DNA of 48,039 nt from Hyphomicrobiaceae bacterium (GTDB lineage Bacteria; Pseudomonadota; Alphaproteobacteria; Rhizobiales; Hyphomicrobiaceae). The stretch lies in assembly GCA_008933705.1 (NCBI GenBank), contig WBUN01000036.1, positions 1 to 48,039 of the forward strand, given 5' to 3'. The notes under the pieces are model-generated. The model had not been told where the DNA came from. It was given only the letters and a program-made list of their open reading frames with translations, and did not search any database. Below, in pieces: positions 1-8,932 of the stretch (its first letter is position 1; every line of letters starts with the position of its first letter). The position numbers were made by a program, and so were the translations under genes.

Positions 1-255
1 CATCACCCCTCACCAAGACTTCTCTTTCCTTGAGACGAACTGGCGATGCTCGCTCAGAGAGCATTCGCCTGCGCGACGGTTGCGATCGCGCGCATGGGTC
101 AAGCCGATTTGGCTGATTTGTCGAGCGCCATCCGCGCCGAAGCGAGCATCCTAGTGAAGGATGTCCTTCTGTCAACTTCGGCCGCCATCGAAGCTTGAGC
201 GCAGCGGCGCACAAATGGCCGGCGCTGAGGAGCAAATTCAGATTGAAAGATCAGT

Positions 256-289
256 CGGGCTGGTGACGCAGCGTTGCGCCACCAGCCCG
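256..289 (-). terminator. hairpin downstream of the 50-residue secreted protein gene
   Basis: A 10-bp perfect stem (CGGGCTGGTG with CACCAGCCCG) is extended, after one mismatch, by a 4-bp inner stem CGCA/TGCG with a 4-nt loop. It lies about 40 bp past the stop of the minus-strand gene at 332-484. The minus-strand bases after it are only moderately T-rich, so it is a probable rather than classic intrinsic terminator. Confidence 0.5.
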
Positions 290-331
290 TGAGAGCGCGA
301 CGCTCCCGAAGTCTAGCAGTGATGATGCCGG

Positions 332-484
332 TTAGTTACCGGGCTTGCATGTGCGCGTTGCCTGATCCCATGTCTCACCCGCCTTGCAGTCCTGGGGTCC
401 TTTGGGCTGCCCCTGCGCCAGCGCAGGCAGAGTGAACGCGGCGAGAAAACCACCCAACAGTGCGGCTGAAACGAGCTTTCGCAT
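332..484 (-). CDS. small secreted Cys-pair protein (50 aa)
   Basis: This is a complete short frame from an ATG at 484 to a TAA at 332-334. A GGAGG lies 8 bases before the ATG. The product starts with a clear signal peptide (MRK, a hydrophobic run to about residue 20, then ALAQG). The mature part is only about 26 residues and has two cysteines in a C-x-x-G-x-x-W-x-x-x-T-x-x-C arrangement, ending in CKPGN. That spacing is common in small exported proteins of alphaproteobacteria, where the two Cys probably form a disulphide. The function is unknown. It is monocistronic, with a hairpin downstream and a CGGCCGA/TCGGCCG hairpin at 525-542 about 40 bp upstream. Confidence 0.7.
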   Translation of the reverse strand: MRKLVSAALLGGFLAAFTLPALAQGQPKGPQDCKAGETWDQATRTCKPGN

Positions 485-865
485 GTCAGCGTCCTCCATG
501 TCGTTTACGATAGATGCGGACTATCGGCCGAGCCTTCGGCCGCCGCAGCGTTGGATCGACACATCTTCTTGTGCGCTCCAACGTCGAGATGAAAACGCTG
601 TCGCTCTCGGGTCGGTTCCTGGCTCGACGTTTTGCGTCTCGCGCACGGCGGTGGCAGCCGCGCTTCAGCTTGGGTGCTGCAATGAGAGGCGCATCGATCG
701 ATTTGGTGTCCCCTGTAGTGGGGTAGGACGGCGGTAGAGGCTGTCGACGGGTTGAATTCCCATAGCTAGAGTCTCATCGTCGCGATACGCTGACCTTCCG
801 ATAGGGTCGCCCCTTTCATCGGCAGGTCGAGTGAATAGCGATCGATCCAGGGATTGCAGCGCTCC
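485..865. other. intergenic region between divergent genes
   Basis: No gene is supported in these 380 bp. It must carry the promoters of the minus-strand secreted protein and the plus-strand kelch-like gene. Visible structure is limited to a perfect 7-bp hairpin at 525-542 (loop GCCT) and a short CCCC/GGGG inverted pair near 711-724. Confidence 0.4.
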
Positions 866-2389
866 ATGAACGCGAAGACCTCGGCTCCTTTGCCAGCCGC
901 GACCACAACCCGCTACGGCATCGCGCATCCGGAGCGGGTCGAAAATCCATTGTGGGAGCAGGCCATCCGGGAGGAGTGGTCGGGCTACGCGTTGCGCAAG
1001 CACTTGGGCATTGAGCTCGACGGCAGTCGGTTCCGCCACGACTTCTCGCATTCGGCCTCTCGCGACGCAACGCCCGGACCGTTCTGGAGCTGGCAGCGCT
1101 TCGGGCGCACCAGCACGCCGCTGCCCGACGGGCGCGTCATCCATGTCGGCGGCGAACACGAGGATAGCTACGATCCCGACTTCTGCATCTACAATGACGT
1201 GGTCGTCGGCTATCCAGACGGCCGCAGGGAATTCCATCTCTATCCGAAGGATGTCTTTCCGCCGACCGACTTTCACAGTGCAACCCTCGTCGGCCACGAG
1301 ATTGTCCTCATCGGTTCGCTCGGCTATCGCGACTTGCGTCGAATCGGCGAAACGCAAGTATTGAAGCTCGACACGCGCACCCTGCGCATCGCGCGGGTCG
1401 CGACGCACGGCGAGACGCCCGGCTGGATTTCGCGGCATTTGGCGGAGAAGCTCGGCGAGACGGCCATTCTCGTCGTCGGCGGCATGGTGGACGGGCAGGA
1501 CGGCTACGCGTCGAATACAGGCATTTTCGAGCTCGACCTGACGACGATGGCGTGGCACCGCCGGGAGCACGGCGACGTGTCGATATTCCCCGTTTCGGCC
1601 GCGGTCTACCGCAAGAGCAAGAATCCGCGCTACGGCTCCGCCAATCCGGAGCGCAGCGAGAATCCATTCTGGCTCGCAATGGCGCGCCACCGTTGGCCGC
1701 CAAGCCGGGCGCGCCTGCACTTTGGCGACTTCGCGCCGCCCCAACCGGAGCTGGTCTTGCCGGAAGATGACGCCGGCCGCGATGCGGAATTCGGGACGCC
1801 GGAAGCTGCCGCCTGGGCTGCGCGCATAGACGCTGCGTTGGAGCGCAGCAAACTCAAGCGCACGATCGACGATATCGTGTGGACGGCGGCGCGGGAGGCG
1901 GCCTTGGCGTTGACGCTGCCCGACGGACGCCAGCTGCTGATCGGAGGCGAAGTTCCCGACTACGACGACGAGTATGCGGACCCGTGGGTCTACAACGACG
2001 TGATCGTCACCCATGCCGATGGTTCGATCGGAATCCTGACCTATCCGAAGGAGGTCTTTCCCCACGTCCACTGGCCTGTCGATGCGGTGGTGGCCGAGCA
2101 TGTCTACATTTTTGCCAACCTTAACCGGAAGCACCATCCGAACCGCTCGCGGGCGCCGGTGGTTCTGCGGCTCGACACGGTGACCTACGAGATCACGTGG
2201 ATCTCAGTGGCTGAGCCGTCTGTGCGGGTGGACGTGTATCCGGGCTCGGCGGTGCGAGACGGCAACCGCGTGGTTTTTCCTGTCGTGAGACTGCGTGCGG
2301 CGGATCCGGAATTGGACATCGCTTTCGACCTCGAGACACGAACGTGGGGCGAGCCGGAGCCGTCCGGCCCCCCGCCGCCGAAGATGTAG
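866..2389 (+). CDS. kelch-like protein with two tandem ~240-residue halves
   Basis: The 507-residue product has no signal peptide and no membrane segment. It consists of two homologous halves, residues about 16-254 and 255-507. Each opens with the same signature (RYGIAHPERVENPLW and RYGSANPERSENPFW). Each then carries LPDGR followed by an (I/V)GGE strand, YNDV(V/I)V, and YPK(D/E)VFP. The blades with GG dipeptides and repeated D-L-x-T-x-x-W turns resemble kelch/galactose-oxidase beta-propeller repeats, so each half may supply several blades of one propeller. The ATG at 866 is preferred to a TTG four codons upstream. No catalytic residues are recognised, so no reaction is proposed. It stands alone, followed by a signalling gene on the same strand. 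A protein-binding propeller is the most likely role, by inference only. Confidence 0.75.
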   Translation: MNAKTSAPLPAATTTRYGIAHPERVENPLWEQAIREEWSGYALRKHLGIELDGSRFRHDFSHSASRDATPGPFWSWQRFGRTSTPLPDGRVIHVGGEHEDSYDPDFCIYNDVVVGYPDGRREFHLYPKDVFPPTDFHSATLVGHEIVLIGSLGYRDLRRIGETQVLKLDTRTLRIARVATHGETPGWISRHLAEKLGETAILVVGGMVDGQDGYASNTGIFELDLTTMAWHRREHGDVSIFPVSAAVYRKSKNPRYGSANPERSENPFWLAMARHRWPPSRARLHFGDFAPPQPELVLPEDDAGRDAEFGTPEAAAWAARIDAALERSKLKRTIDDIVWTAAREAALALTLPDGRQLLIGGEVPDYDDEYADPWVYNDVIVTHADGSIGILTYPKEVFPHVHWPVDAVVAEHVYIFANLNRKHHPNRSRAPVVLRLDTVTYEITWISVAEPSVRVDVYPGSAVRDGNRVVFPVVRLRAADPELDIAFDLETRTWGEPEPSGPPPPKM

Positions 2390-2610
2390 CGCCACCACGA
2401 CGCAGCTTGAGCACTCTCACAGCACAGGTCGGCATCGCCGAAATGGAAGCGGCATCGACGGCGTTAACCCGTCGTCAACCCTGATTGCCAGGACAAGCCT
2501 CAGCGCGAAGGCAGAGTCCCAGCTTAGACCAAGTCGTTAGCACCTCTGCGATACAACTATCTGCTTACATACCATCTGCCAGCGCTACATCGCTGCGGGG
2601 ACCAACAGAA

Positions 2611-5600
2611 ATGCAAGTTGCGCCGCATCGCGTGGGCACTCGGCACCTGATTGCCAAGTACTGGCGCCCTGACATCGTTCTGCTCATCGGTGCGCTGGCA
2701 TTGAGCGGTGTGGTCTTCGGCGTCAACAGCATGACCCTCAGCAAACTGCGTGAAGAAACGCTTCGCTCCGTCGAAACCAACATGAGGAGCCAGGCCATCG
2801 TACTTGCCGAGGAGGGCGATCGGTCGTTCAAGGTGCTCGACTTGGAGCTGTCAACCATTGCAGACCAGATCGCGCGCCTCGGTGTAACGGATGGCGAGGC
2901 CCTGCAACGGTTCGCCGACCACAACTTTCACCTGTTGCTCCAGGGCAAGAAAGCGACATTGACCCACGTCGACGCAATCACGCTGATCAGCGCCGACGGC
3001 AAACTCATCAACTTCTCACGCTATTGGCCGATACCCAATGTCGATGTGAGCGATCGCGACTATTTTCGAGTCCTCAAGTCCGACGCAAGTCTCGCGACCT
3101 TCATCAGTCGTCCGGTTCAAAACCGTGGCACCGGAACCTGGACCATCTACCTCGCGCGGCGATTGAACACGCCCAATGGTGATTTCATGGGCCTGCTGCT
3201 CGGCGCTGTTACGCTCGAGCACTTCGAGCGGTTCTTTCAGTCCGTCTCGCTGCAGGAAGGCGGCGCCATCGCCCTGATGCGTCAAGACGGCATGCTGCTG
3301 GCGAGATACCCGCGCACCGACCAGGTCGGCCAAGTCCTGCCGATAAAGACGAGGATCGAGCGCGGAGAGACCTTCGATGCTCGCCAGGCTCGCAGCCCCG
3401 TCGATGGTCGGATCAGGATCGTGTCGGCAAGGCCGCTGGCGAGCTACCCGCTGGTCGTTGCTGTCAGCCAGAGCGAAGACAGCGCATTGCAGAGCTGGCG
3501 TGTCCTGGCAGATCAGTCGACGTCGATGGCGCTCGTCAGGACCTTCTTTGTACTCCTGCTGGCTTGGGCGGCATGCCGATGGTGGGCGAAGCAGAGGAGC
3601 CTCACCGAACAACTCAGGATCCAGAACCTGCGATTTGACACGGCCTTGGACAACATGGGCGCAGGCCTGTGCATGTTCGACGCCGACAAGCGGCTTGTCG
3701 TGTGCAATCAGAAATATGGCAACCTCTATCAGTTGCCGCCTGAACTGTTGAAGCCGGGGACGCCGCACAGTGCGATCATCACCCACCGTGTGCGGCATGG
3801 CATTCTCAAGGGGGATCAAAGTGAGCGCGCGGCGCAGCAGAAGCTGTCCGCCCTGGGCAGCCTCCCGGCCGACGCAGCATCGAGCAGGATCGATGAACTC
3901 GCCGATGGCCGACTGATCTGCGTCGCACGACAGCCCATGCCAGGCGGCGGATGGGTTGCGACGCATGAGGATGTGACCGAGCGAGAGCGTCTCAACAGTC
4001 AGCTCGAGCAGAACAACAAGCTGATCGCCGAGCGCACATCGCATCTGCAGGCCATCGTCGACAATTTTCCAGGTGGGATCGGGCTCTTCGACAGTGCCCT
4101 CCGCCTGCTTGTCTGCAACGAGAAGGCCAAGGTTCTTCTCGATCTGCCGCAGCATCTGTTTGCCGACGGGCCAACGCCCCTCGAAACCCTCTTGCGCTAT
4201 AACGCCAACCGGGGCGAGTACGGCCCCGGCGATGCCGAGCAGCAGGTCGCCGAGCGGCTGGCCTTGGCCACCAACCGGACGACCTACGAGTTTCAGCGCG
4301 AGCGCCCGAACGGCACGGTATTGGATGTGCGAGGAGTGCCGCTCGACGATGGCGGTTTCCTCACGACGTACATGGACATCACGGAGCGGCATCGGTCGGA
4401 AGCCAAGATCGCGTATATGGCGCGGCACGATACCCTGACCGGCCTGCCCAACCGCGCTGTCCTGCGCGAGCGCCTGGAGCAGGTTATCAACGGCACGCGC
4501 GAAGGAGACGGTCAATTCGTCCTCCACATGCTGGACCTCGACCGCTTCAAGGAAGTCAACGATACGCTCGGCCACCCGGTCGGAGATGCGCTGCTGAAGG
4601 CGGTGGCGCAACGCCTCCGTGCCTGCCTGCGAGAGACAGACATGCTTGCCCGATTGGGCGGCGACGAACTTTGCATCGTGCAAAGGGTAACCGACCCAAG
4701 CATGGAAGCTGCAGCACTTGCCAACAGAGTCCAAGGGGCAATACGGGCGCCCTTCGACCTCGGCGATCACCACGTGACGGTAGGGGTCAGCATTGGCATC
4801 GCGATCGCTCCGGCCGATGGCGACGACCCCGACCAACTGATGAGGCACGCCGATCTTGCCCTCTACCGCGCCAAGAGCGAAGGCCGGGGCGTGTACTGCT
4901 TCTTCGAACGCGAGATGGATGCGCGGATGCAGGCACGACGCATTCTCGAGCGTGATCTGCGAAACGCCCTTGCCGAGCGTGAATTCGAGCTGCGGTATCA
5001 GCCCGTCTTCAGTCTCGAACGCAACGAAGTGTGCGGATTTGAGGCTCTGCTGCGCTGGAATCATCCCACGCGCGGCATGGTCTTCCCTTCGGACTTCATT
5101 CCGCTGGCCGAGGACACGGGCCTGATCATTCCCATCGGAGAGTGGGTCCTCCGACAAGCGTGCGCCGAAGCGGCGACCTGGCCTCACGAAATCAAGCTTG
5201 CCGTCAACCTTTCTCCTGCTCAGTTCAAGTGTCGATCCGTGGTCCAGTCGGTCGTGTCTGCGCTGGCTGCGTCCTCGCTGAGCGCGGACAGACTTGAGCT
5301 TGAGATCACGGAGTCCGTCATGCTGAAGGATTCCGAGGAGGCCTTTTCGACGCTGATGCAGCTGCGCGACCTCGGTGTGCGCATAGCCCTGGACGACTTC
5401 GGCACCGGCTTCTCGTCGCTCAGCAACCTGCGCAAGTTCCCCTTCGACAAGATCAAGATCGACCGCAGCTTCGTGCGCGACCTTTCGCACGTCAATGTGA
5501 GTGCCCTCGCTGTTATGCGTTCCATGACGCAGCTGGGTATCAGTCTGGGCATCGCCATAACAGCAGAGGGCGTCGAGACGAAGGATCAGCTGGAACAGCT

Positions 5601-5709
5601 TCGCGCCGAAGGCTGCACCGAGATACAGGGCTATTACTTCAGCCCTCCCACGCCCGCTTCTGAGATTGCCGAACTCCTTGTCAAACGCATCGGCGCACAG
5701 GCCGCGTGA
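2611..5709 (+). CDS. membrane Cache-PAS-PAS-GGDEF-EAL cyclic-di-GMP enzyme
   Basis: The 1032-residue protein probably senses an extracellular ligand and turns over cyclic di-GMP. A membrane helix at about 21-38 and a second at about 306-324 flank a periplasmic dCache-type domain. Two PAS domains (about 335-450 and 475-590) follow, then GGDEF (about 600-765) and EAL (about 785-1030). The cyclase signature reads GGDEL instead of GGDEF, and the RETD inhibitory site sits five residues before it. The phosphodiesterase motifs all look intact: EALLRW, NLSPAQF, EITES, DDFGTGFSSL, IKIDRSFV, AEGVET and QGYYFSPP. The start is the ATG at 2611, with GGGGA about 10 bases upstream. An upstream TTG at 2485 would only add 42 residues of low-complexity sequence. 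The balance of cyclase and phosphodiesterase activity cannot be told from sequence. Confidence 0.93.
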   Translation: MQVAPHRVGTRHLIAKYWRPDIVLLIGALALSGVVFGVNSMTLSKLREETLRSVETNMRSQAIVLAEEGDRSFKVLDLELSTIADQIARLGVTDGEALQRFADHNFHLLLQGKKATLTHVDAITLISADGKLINFSRYWPIPNVDVSDRDYFRVLKSDASLATFISRPVQNRGTGTWTIYLARRLNTPNGDFMGLLLGAVTLEHFERFFQSVSLQEGGAIALMRQDGMLLARYPRTDQVGQVLPIKTRIERGETFDARQARSPVDGRIRIVSARPLASYPLVVAVSQSEDSALQSWRVLADQSTSMALVRTFFVLLLAWAACRWWAKQRSLTEQLRIQNLRFDTALDNMGAGLCMFDADKRLVVCNQKYGNLYQLPPELLKPGTPHSAIITHRVRHGILKGDQSERAAQQKLSALGSLPADAASSRIDELADGRLICVARQPMPGGGWVATHEDVTERERLNSQLEQNNKLIAERTSHLQAIVDNFPGGIGLFDSALRLLVCNEKAKVLLDLPQHLFADGPTPLETLLRYNANRGEYGPGDAEQQVAERLALATNRTTYEFQRERPNGTVLDVRGVPLDDGGFLTTYMDITERHRSEAKIAYMARHDTLTGLPNRAVLRERLEQVINGTREGDGQFVLHMLDLDRFKEVNDTLGHPVGDALLKAVAQRLRACLRETDMLARLGGDELCIVQRVTDPSMEAAALANRVQGAIRAPFDLGDHHVTVGVSIGIAIAPADGDDPDQLMRHADLALYRAKSEGRGVYCFFEREMDARMQARRILERDLRNALAEREFELRYQPVFSLERNEVCGFEALLRWNHPTRGMVFPSDFIPLAEDTGLIIPIGEWVLRQACAEAATWPHEIKLAVNLSPAQFKCRSVVQSVVSALAASSLSADRLELEITESVMLKDSEEAFSTLMQLRDLGVRIALDDFGTGFSSLSNLRKFPFDKIKIDRSFVRDLSHVNVSALAVMRSMTQLGISLGIAITAEGVETKDQLEQLRAEGCTEIQGYYFSPPTPASEIAELLVKRIGAQAA

Positions 5710-5779
5710 CCCACCTGCCTCAGGACCGCGATCCGCGTTCACACACCGCTGCGAACGAATGGGCGCGCTATCGCTTCCG

Positions 5780-7180
5780 TCATGCCCCGACCCAGATCAA
5801 TACCCTCTTGCCGCCGCGGAACACTTCGAGGCGATACTTGCCCATCTTCGCCATCGCCTGCTCGAAGACGTCCTGGGGTGTCCGCACCGCTGTATCATCT
5901 ATCCCGGTGATGACGTCGTCGGGCTTCAGGCCGCTGTCGGCGATCGGACCGGCGTCGATCGCCAGCACGCGCGCGCCGTGAACCATGCCAAATGCGGCAA
6001 AGCCGGGCAGAATCGCGCCGAGTGTGGCGCCTCTGAAGGAGCTCAATGTCATGGGCGGGGACTCAGGAACCGGCTGCACGTGGATATCGGCCACGGTCAG
6101 CATCAGCTCCCTTCTTGTCCCGCCGGAGACCAGTTCGACCTTCAGCTTCTGACCGATGGGCGTCGTCGCAACACGGGCAACGAAATCCGTATGTCCGCGC
6201 ACCGGCTTGTTGGCGACCGCAACGATGACGTCGCCCTCCTTGACGCCGGCCTTGGCGGCGGGCGAGTCCGGCACGACGAGCTTCACTGCGGCGCCGCGAT
6301 TGATCGAGAGGCTCATTTGCCGTGCCATCTCGAAGTTCAGATCCTCGGAGATGATTCCGAGCATGCCCCGGCGGAACGTACCCTCCTGCACCAGCTCGAC
6401 GGCGATTGCCTTGGCCATATTGATCGGAATGGCAAAGCCAATTCCCTGGGCCCGCGACTTTGCGCCCGCGATGGCCGTGTTGATGCCGACCAAACGACCA
6501 TCGACGTCGACCAGCGCGCCGCCGGAGTTGCCGGGGTTCACGGCCGCATCGATCTGGATGAAATCCTCAAATATTTCGTAGCCGATATCCGTGCGCATCA
6601 ATGCGCTGACGATACCCTGCGACGCGCTGCCTTCAAGCCCGAACGGGTTGCCGACGGCCACGATCTGGTCGCCGACGCGAAGCGTGTCGGAATCGCCGAG
6701 CGGGATCGCGGACAGGCCCTGGAGCGGAACCTTGAGAACCGCCACGTCGGTTCCCACATCGGTCCCAAGCAGCTTCGCCTCGACCACGCGGCCATCATAG
6801 AGCCCGACGTCGATGCGCACGGCATCGACGATGACGTGATGGTTGGTGACGATGATGCCGTTTCGGGCGTCGATGACGACACCCGAGCCGCCGCTGCGGA
6901 ACCGCTCTTTCACCGGGGCCGGCGCTGCCATGCCGCCCGTACCGCTCGACACGCCGACGGTGACCGGTCGCTCGCGCTCTCCGGCGACCCGCACGCTGAC
7001 GACCGCCGGGACCACTCTTTCGAGCATCGGCGCAAGGGAGGTGCCCACACGCATCTTGGACCGCTGCGCCGATTGCGCGCCGCCGAGTGTCCACAGCGTG
7101 CCGAGGACGAGCAGGCCGAGGATCAGGACCAGAGCCAGCCCGGTCGCGGTCAACCTCTGCACCACCTTCACCGACACCAT
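5780..7180 (-). CDS. HtrA/DegP-like serine protease with two PDZ domains
   Basis: This 466-residue periplasmic or membrane-anchored protease belongs to the trypsin-like HtrA family, which degrades or refolds damaged envelope proteins. An N-terminal hydrophobic helix (about 12-32) lacks an obvious cleavage site and may be an anchor. The catalytic triad is visible as His115 (TNHHVI), Asp145 (GTDVAVLK) and Ser219 (NPGNSGG). Two PDZ regions follow, about 270-350 and 370-460, with the GDVI and DDVITG strands typical of the fold. The ATG at 7180 has GGAGTGAGGTG immediately upstream and is preferred to a GTG eight codons earlier. It lies 134 bp downstream of the repeat-protein gene on the same strand, so the two could be cotranscribed. 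Confidence 0.93.
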   Translation of the reverse strand: MVSVKVVQRLTATGLALVLILGLLVLGTLWTLGGAQSAQRSKMRVGTSLAPMLERVVPAVVSVRVAGERERPVTVGVSSGTGGMAAPAPVKERFRSGGSGVVIDARNGIIVTNHHVIVDAVRIDVGLYDGRVVEAKLLGTDVGTDVAVLKVPLQGLSAIPLGDSDTLRVGDQIVAVGNPFGLEGSASQGIVSALMRTDIGYEIFEDFIQIDAAVNPGNSGGALVDVDGRLVGINTAIAGAKSRAQGIGFAIPINMAKAIAVELVQEGTFRRGMLGIISEDLNFEMARQMSLSINRGAAVKLVVPDSPAAKAGVKEGDVIVAVANKPVRGHTDFVARVATTPIGQKLKVELVSGGTRRELMLTVADIHVQPVPESPPMTLSSFRGATLGAILPGFAAFGMVHGARVLAIDAGPIADSGLKPDDVITGIDDTAVRTPQDVFEQAMAKMGKYRLEVFRGGKRVLIWVGA

Positions 7181-7314
7181 CACCTCACTCCATGTCGATC
7201 GCACTCGTGGCCCTGGCCACCGCCCGCCCTTCAGCGGCGCATTCGCGCAACCGAGCGCCGGATTGCGGCGTCACGGATACCGGATCACCGCAATCCAATT
7301 CGCCGGGCCAACCG

Positions 7315-7647
7315 TTACTTCTTCGTGTCGACCATTGCCGGGACGGCCACGCCCTCAGCCTGGATCCTTTCGAAGAACTTCTTCGCGTCGAAGCCCGCCG
7401 GCATGCTCACACCCTCGGCCTGGATCCTCTCGAAGAACTTCTTCGCGTCGAGCGGCTGCTTGTCCGAGACGCCCTCGGCCTGGATCTTCTCGAAGAACTT
7501 CTTGGCGTCGAAGCCCGTCGGCATGCTGACGCCCTCGGCCTGAATCCTCTCGAAGAACTTCTTCGCATCGAAGTCGGTCGCACCGGCCGCCCAGGCGGAG
7601 CCGGCGAACAGCGAAAGGGCGACAAAGGCGGACGCAATGGTCTTCAT
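7315..7647 (-). CDS. secreted 20-residue tandem-repeat protein
   Basis: The 110-residue product has a strong signal peptide (MKTIASAFVALSLFAGSAWA) and then almost nothing but repeats. Four 20-residue units span about 26-45, 46-65, 66-85 and 86-105. A five-residue start of a fifth unit (VDTKK) ends the protein. The core of each unit is (F/L)DAKKFFE(R/K)IQAEGV, followed by a variable SMPxG-type tail. Each unit looks like one amphipathic helix with a turn. The second of two ATGs is chosen because AGGAG lies 7 bases before it. I recognise no named family, though short exported proteins with a single DAK-x-F-(F/W)-E motif occur in Rhizobiales. The HtrA gene next to it suggests an envelope role, by inference. 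Confidence 0.85.
   Translation of the reverse strand: MKTIASAFVALSLFAGSAWAAGATDFDAKKFFERIQAEGVSMPTGFDAKKFFEKIQAEGVSDKQPLDAKKFFERIQAEGVSMPAGFDAKKFFERIQAEGVAVPAMVDTKK
7318..7572 (-). repeat. 60-bp in-frame tandem repeat, four full units plus a partial
   Basis: Units run 7572-7513, 7512-7453, 7452-7393 and 7392-7333 on the minus strand, with a 15-bp remnant at 7332-7318. The period is exactly 60 bp. Most of each unit is nearly identical, and differences cluster in the codons for the four-residue tail. This points to expansion by slippage or unequal crossing-over. Confidence 0.95.
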
Positions 7648-7841
7648 GGTCATTCTCCTGTTTGCATTGAGGGGATGGCGGAACGCATCCATGCGAACAA
7701 GATGGCGTCACCTGCGATCGCGTCGCCAATATCGTTGTCCTTTCGTTTCGATAGATTTCAGGTATCGATCGCCGACTCGAAAGGGCTACACCGCGCTGCG
7801 AAAGGGCCGGACGCTGCAAGCCGGCCGGACCCCCGCCATCG

Positions 7842-8780
7842 TCAGCCCGCGCAGGGGCGACTGGTCGCGCATCCTCGAACGTGCGCACACTGCGCCGGCG
7901 CATCATCCCATCGATAGCTCTTGGCCGTTCGCACGAAAGCACCGACGGCCGGGGAGTATGGCCGGCCCCGCACGGTCACCAGACTGACCGTCCGGTACAC
8001 CTCCGGCTCGACCAATGGCCGCAGCAGCAATCCCGGCACGGTCACGGCGTACTCCGGCATGTACGTGAAGCCCAGGCCCGCGAGCACCATGCATTGAATC
8101 CAATCGTCGCGTTCGCTCGTGTAGGGCCTTTTCAGCTCCACGCCGCCGATCTTCTCGCGCACGTCGCGCAGGTATTCGTAGTACTCGCAGTTCGCCCGCG
8201 CCAAATATCTCTGCCCATGCAGATCCTTGACCCGAACGGCATTCAGGCGTTCGAGGGGATGGCCCGCACCGATCGCAACGACGAAACGTTCCCGGTAGAG
8301 CGGCAGCGCGTGAAACCGATCATCCAGGTTGCTGGGGCGGCAGAAGATGGCAACGTCGATTTCGCCTTTGAACAGCAGCTCCTCCAACGTGCTTGCTGGA
8401 GCGTCTTTGAGGTAGACCTCCACGCCCTTGTAGCTCTCGATGAAGCCCGAGAAGAGATCAACCAGCTTGTGGGGCCCGATCGTGCACATGAGGCCGACGG
8501 TCAGGGTTGTCTCCTCCAGTTTGACGAACGTCTTCGCTCGCCGCTTCGCATCCTCCATCTGGTTCAGCACCTGCTCGAAGTAAGGCCGCATCATGCGCCC
8601 CAACTCGGTGAGATGCGTGTTGCCGCGCTCGCGATTGAGCAGGGGGCCACCCAGTCTCTCCTCGAGGTTTTGGATGGCCCGCGTGAGGGCCGGTTGCGAG
8701 ACGTTGCAGCGCTCTGCGGCGCGCGTGAAGTTCAGGGTCTCGCAGACGGCCATGAAATATCGAATCTCGTGGAACTCCAT
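7842..8780 (-). CDS. LysR-type transcriptional regulator (first copy)
   Basis: The 312-residue protein has the LysR winged helix-turn-helix at about 1-60 (MEFHEIRYFMAV, then TRAAERCNVSQPALTRAI) and a substrate-binding domain in the remainder. The start is the ATG at 8780. Upstream codons add only 15 unconserved residues. It shares its N-terminal style (EIRYF/QVRYF, AAE-x-CNVSQPALTRAI, L-x-H-L-x-LG) with the LysR gene at 11859-12746, so the two are probably paralogues. A Cys lies in the effector domain (RANCEYYEY), but an OxyR-like thiol switch cannot be claimed. The last 25 residues extend past the usual end. A GGCAT-type motif lies about 65-95 bp upstream of the start. Its target is unknown. 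Confidence 0.92.
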   Translation of the reverse strand: MEFHEIRYFMAVCETLNFTRAAERCNVSQPALTRAIQNLEERLGGPLLNRERGNTHLTELGRMMRPYFEQVLNQMEDAKRRAKTFVKLEETTLTVGLMCTIGPHKLVDLFSGFIESYKGVEVYLKDAPASTLEELLFKGEIDVAIFCRPSNLDDRFHALPLYRERFVVAIGAGHPLERLNAVRVKDLHGQRYLARANCEYYEYLRDVREKIGGVELKRPYTSERDDWIQCMVLAGLGFTYMPEYAVTVPGLLLRPLVEPEVYRTVSLVTVRGRPYSPAVGAFVRTAKSYRWDDAPAQCAHVRGCATSRPCAG

Positions 8781-8842
8781 AGCGCTAACCCCGAAAGACG
8801 CCCGCCCGCAGATCACCGTTAGCATGCGCGCGCGGATGACGG

Positions 8843-8873
8843 CGATGCATTCCGGCTATGTCTTTCATGCCTG
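8843..8873 (-). promoter_or_regulatory. weaker copy of the GGCAT-N17-GCAT type motif upstream of LysR
   Basis: Read on the minus strand, two GCAT elements begin exactly 22 bases apart (at 8870 and 8848). GAA and a CATAGCC segment lie between them. About 17 of 29 positions match the copy at 12967-12995. It sits 65-95 bp upstream of the LysR start. This copy is clearly less similar than the other two and may be chance. Confidence 0.35.
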
Positions 8874-8932
8874 AGGCAGGCGATTGAACATCGTCGATCT
8901 CGGGGACGGAATGGCTCGGCCGTGGTGGCCCC

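Noticed and set aside
46-198. Short plus-strand frame of 50 codons at the window start
   Set aside because: It has no good ribosome binding site and no recognisable motif or signal peptide, so it is too weak to call.
2485-2610. N-terminal extension of the GGDEF-EAL gene from a TTG
   Set aside because: The 42 residues are low complexity, and a better ATG with a ribosome binding site starts just before the first membrane helix.
3016-5742. Long minus-strand open frame opposite the GGDEF-EAL gene
   Set aside because: Composition is not protein-like and the plus strand encodes complete known domains.
5666-7543. Plus-strand open frame opposite HtrA and the repeat gene
   Set aside because: It is antisense to a protease with a full catalytic triad, with no motif of its own.
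7318-7572. CRISPR-like regular repeats
   Set aside because: The repeats are contiguous 60-bp coding units without unique spacers and lie in frame inside a secreted protein.
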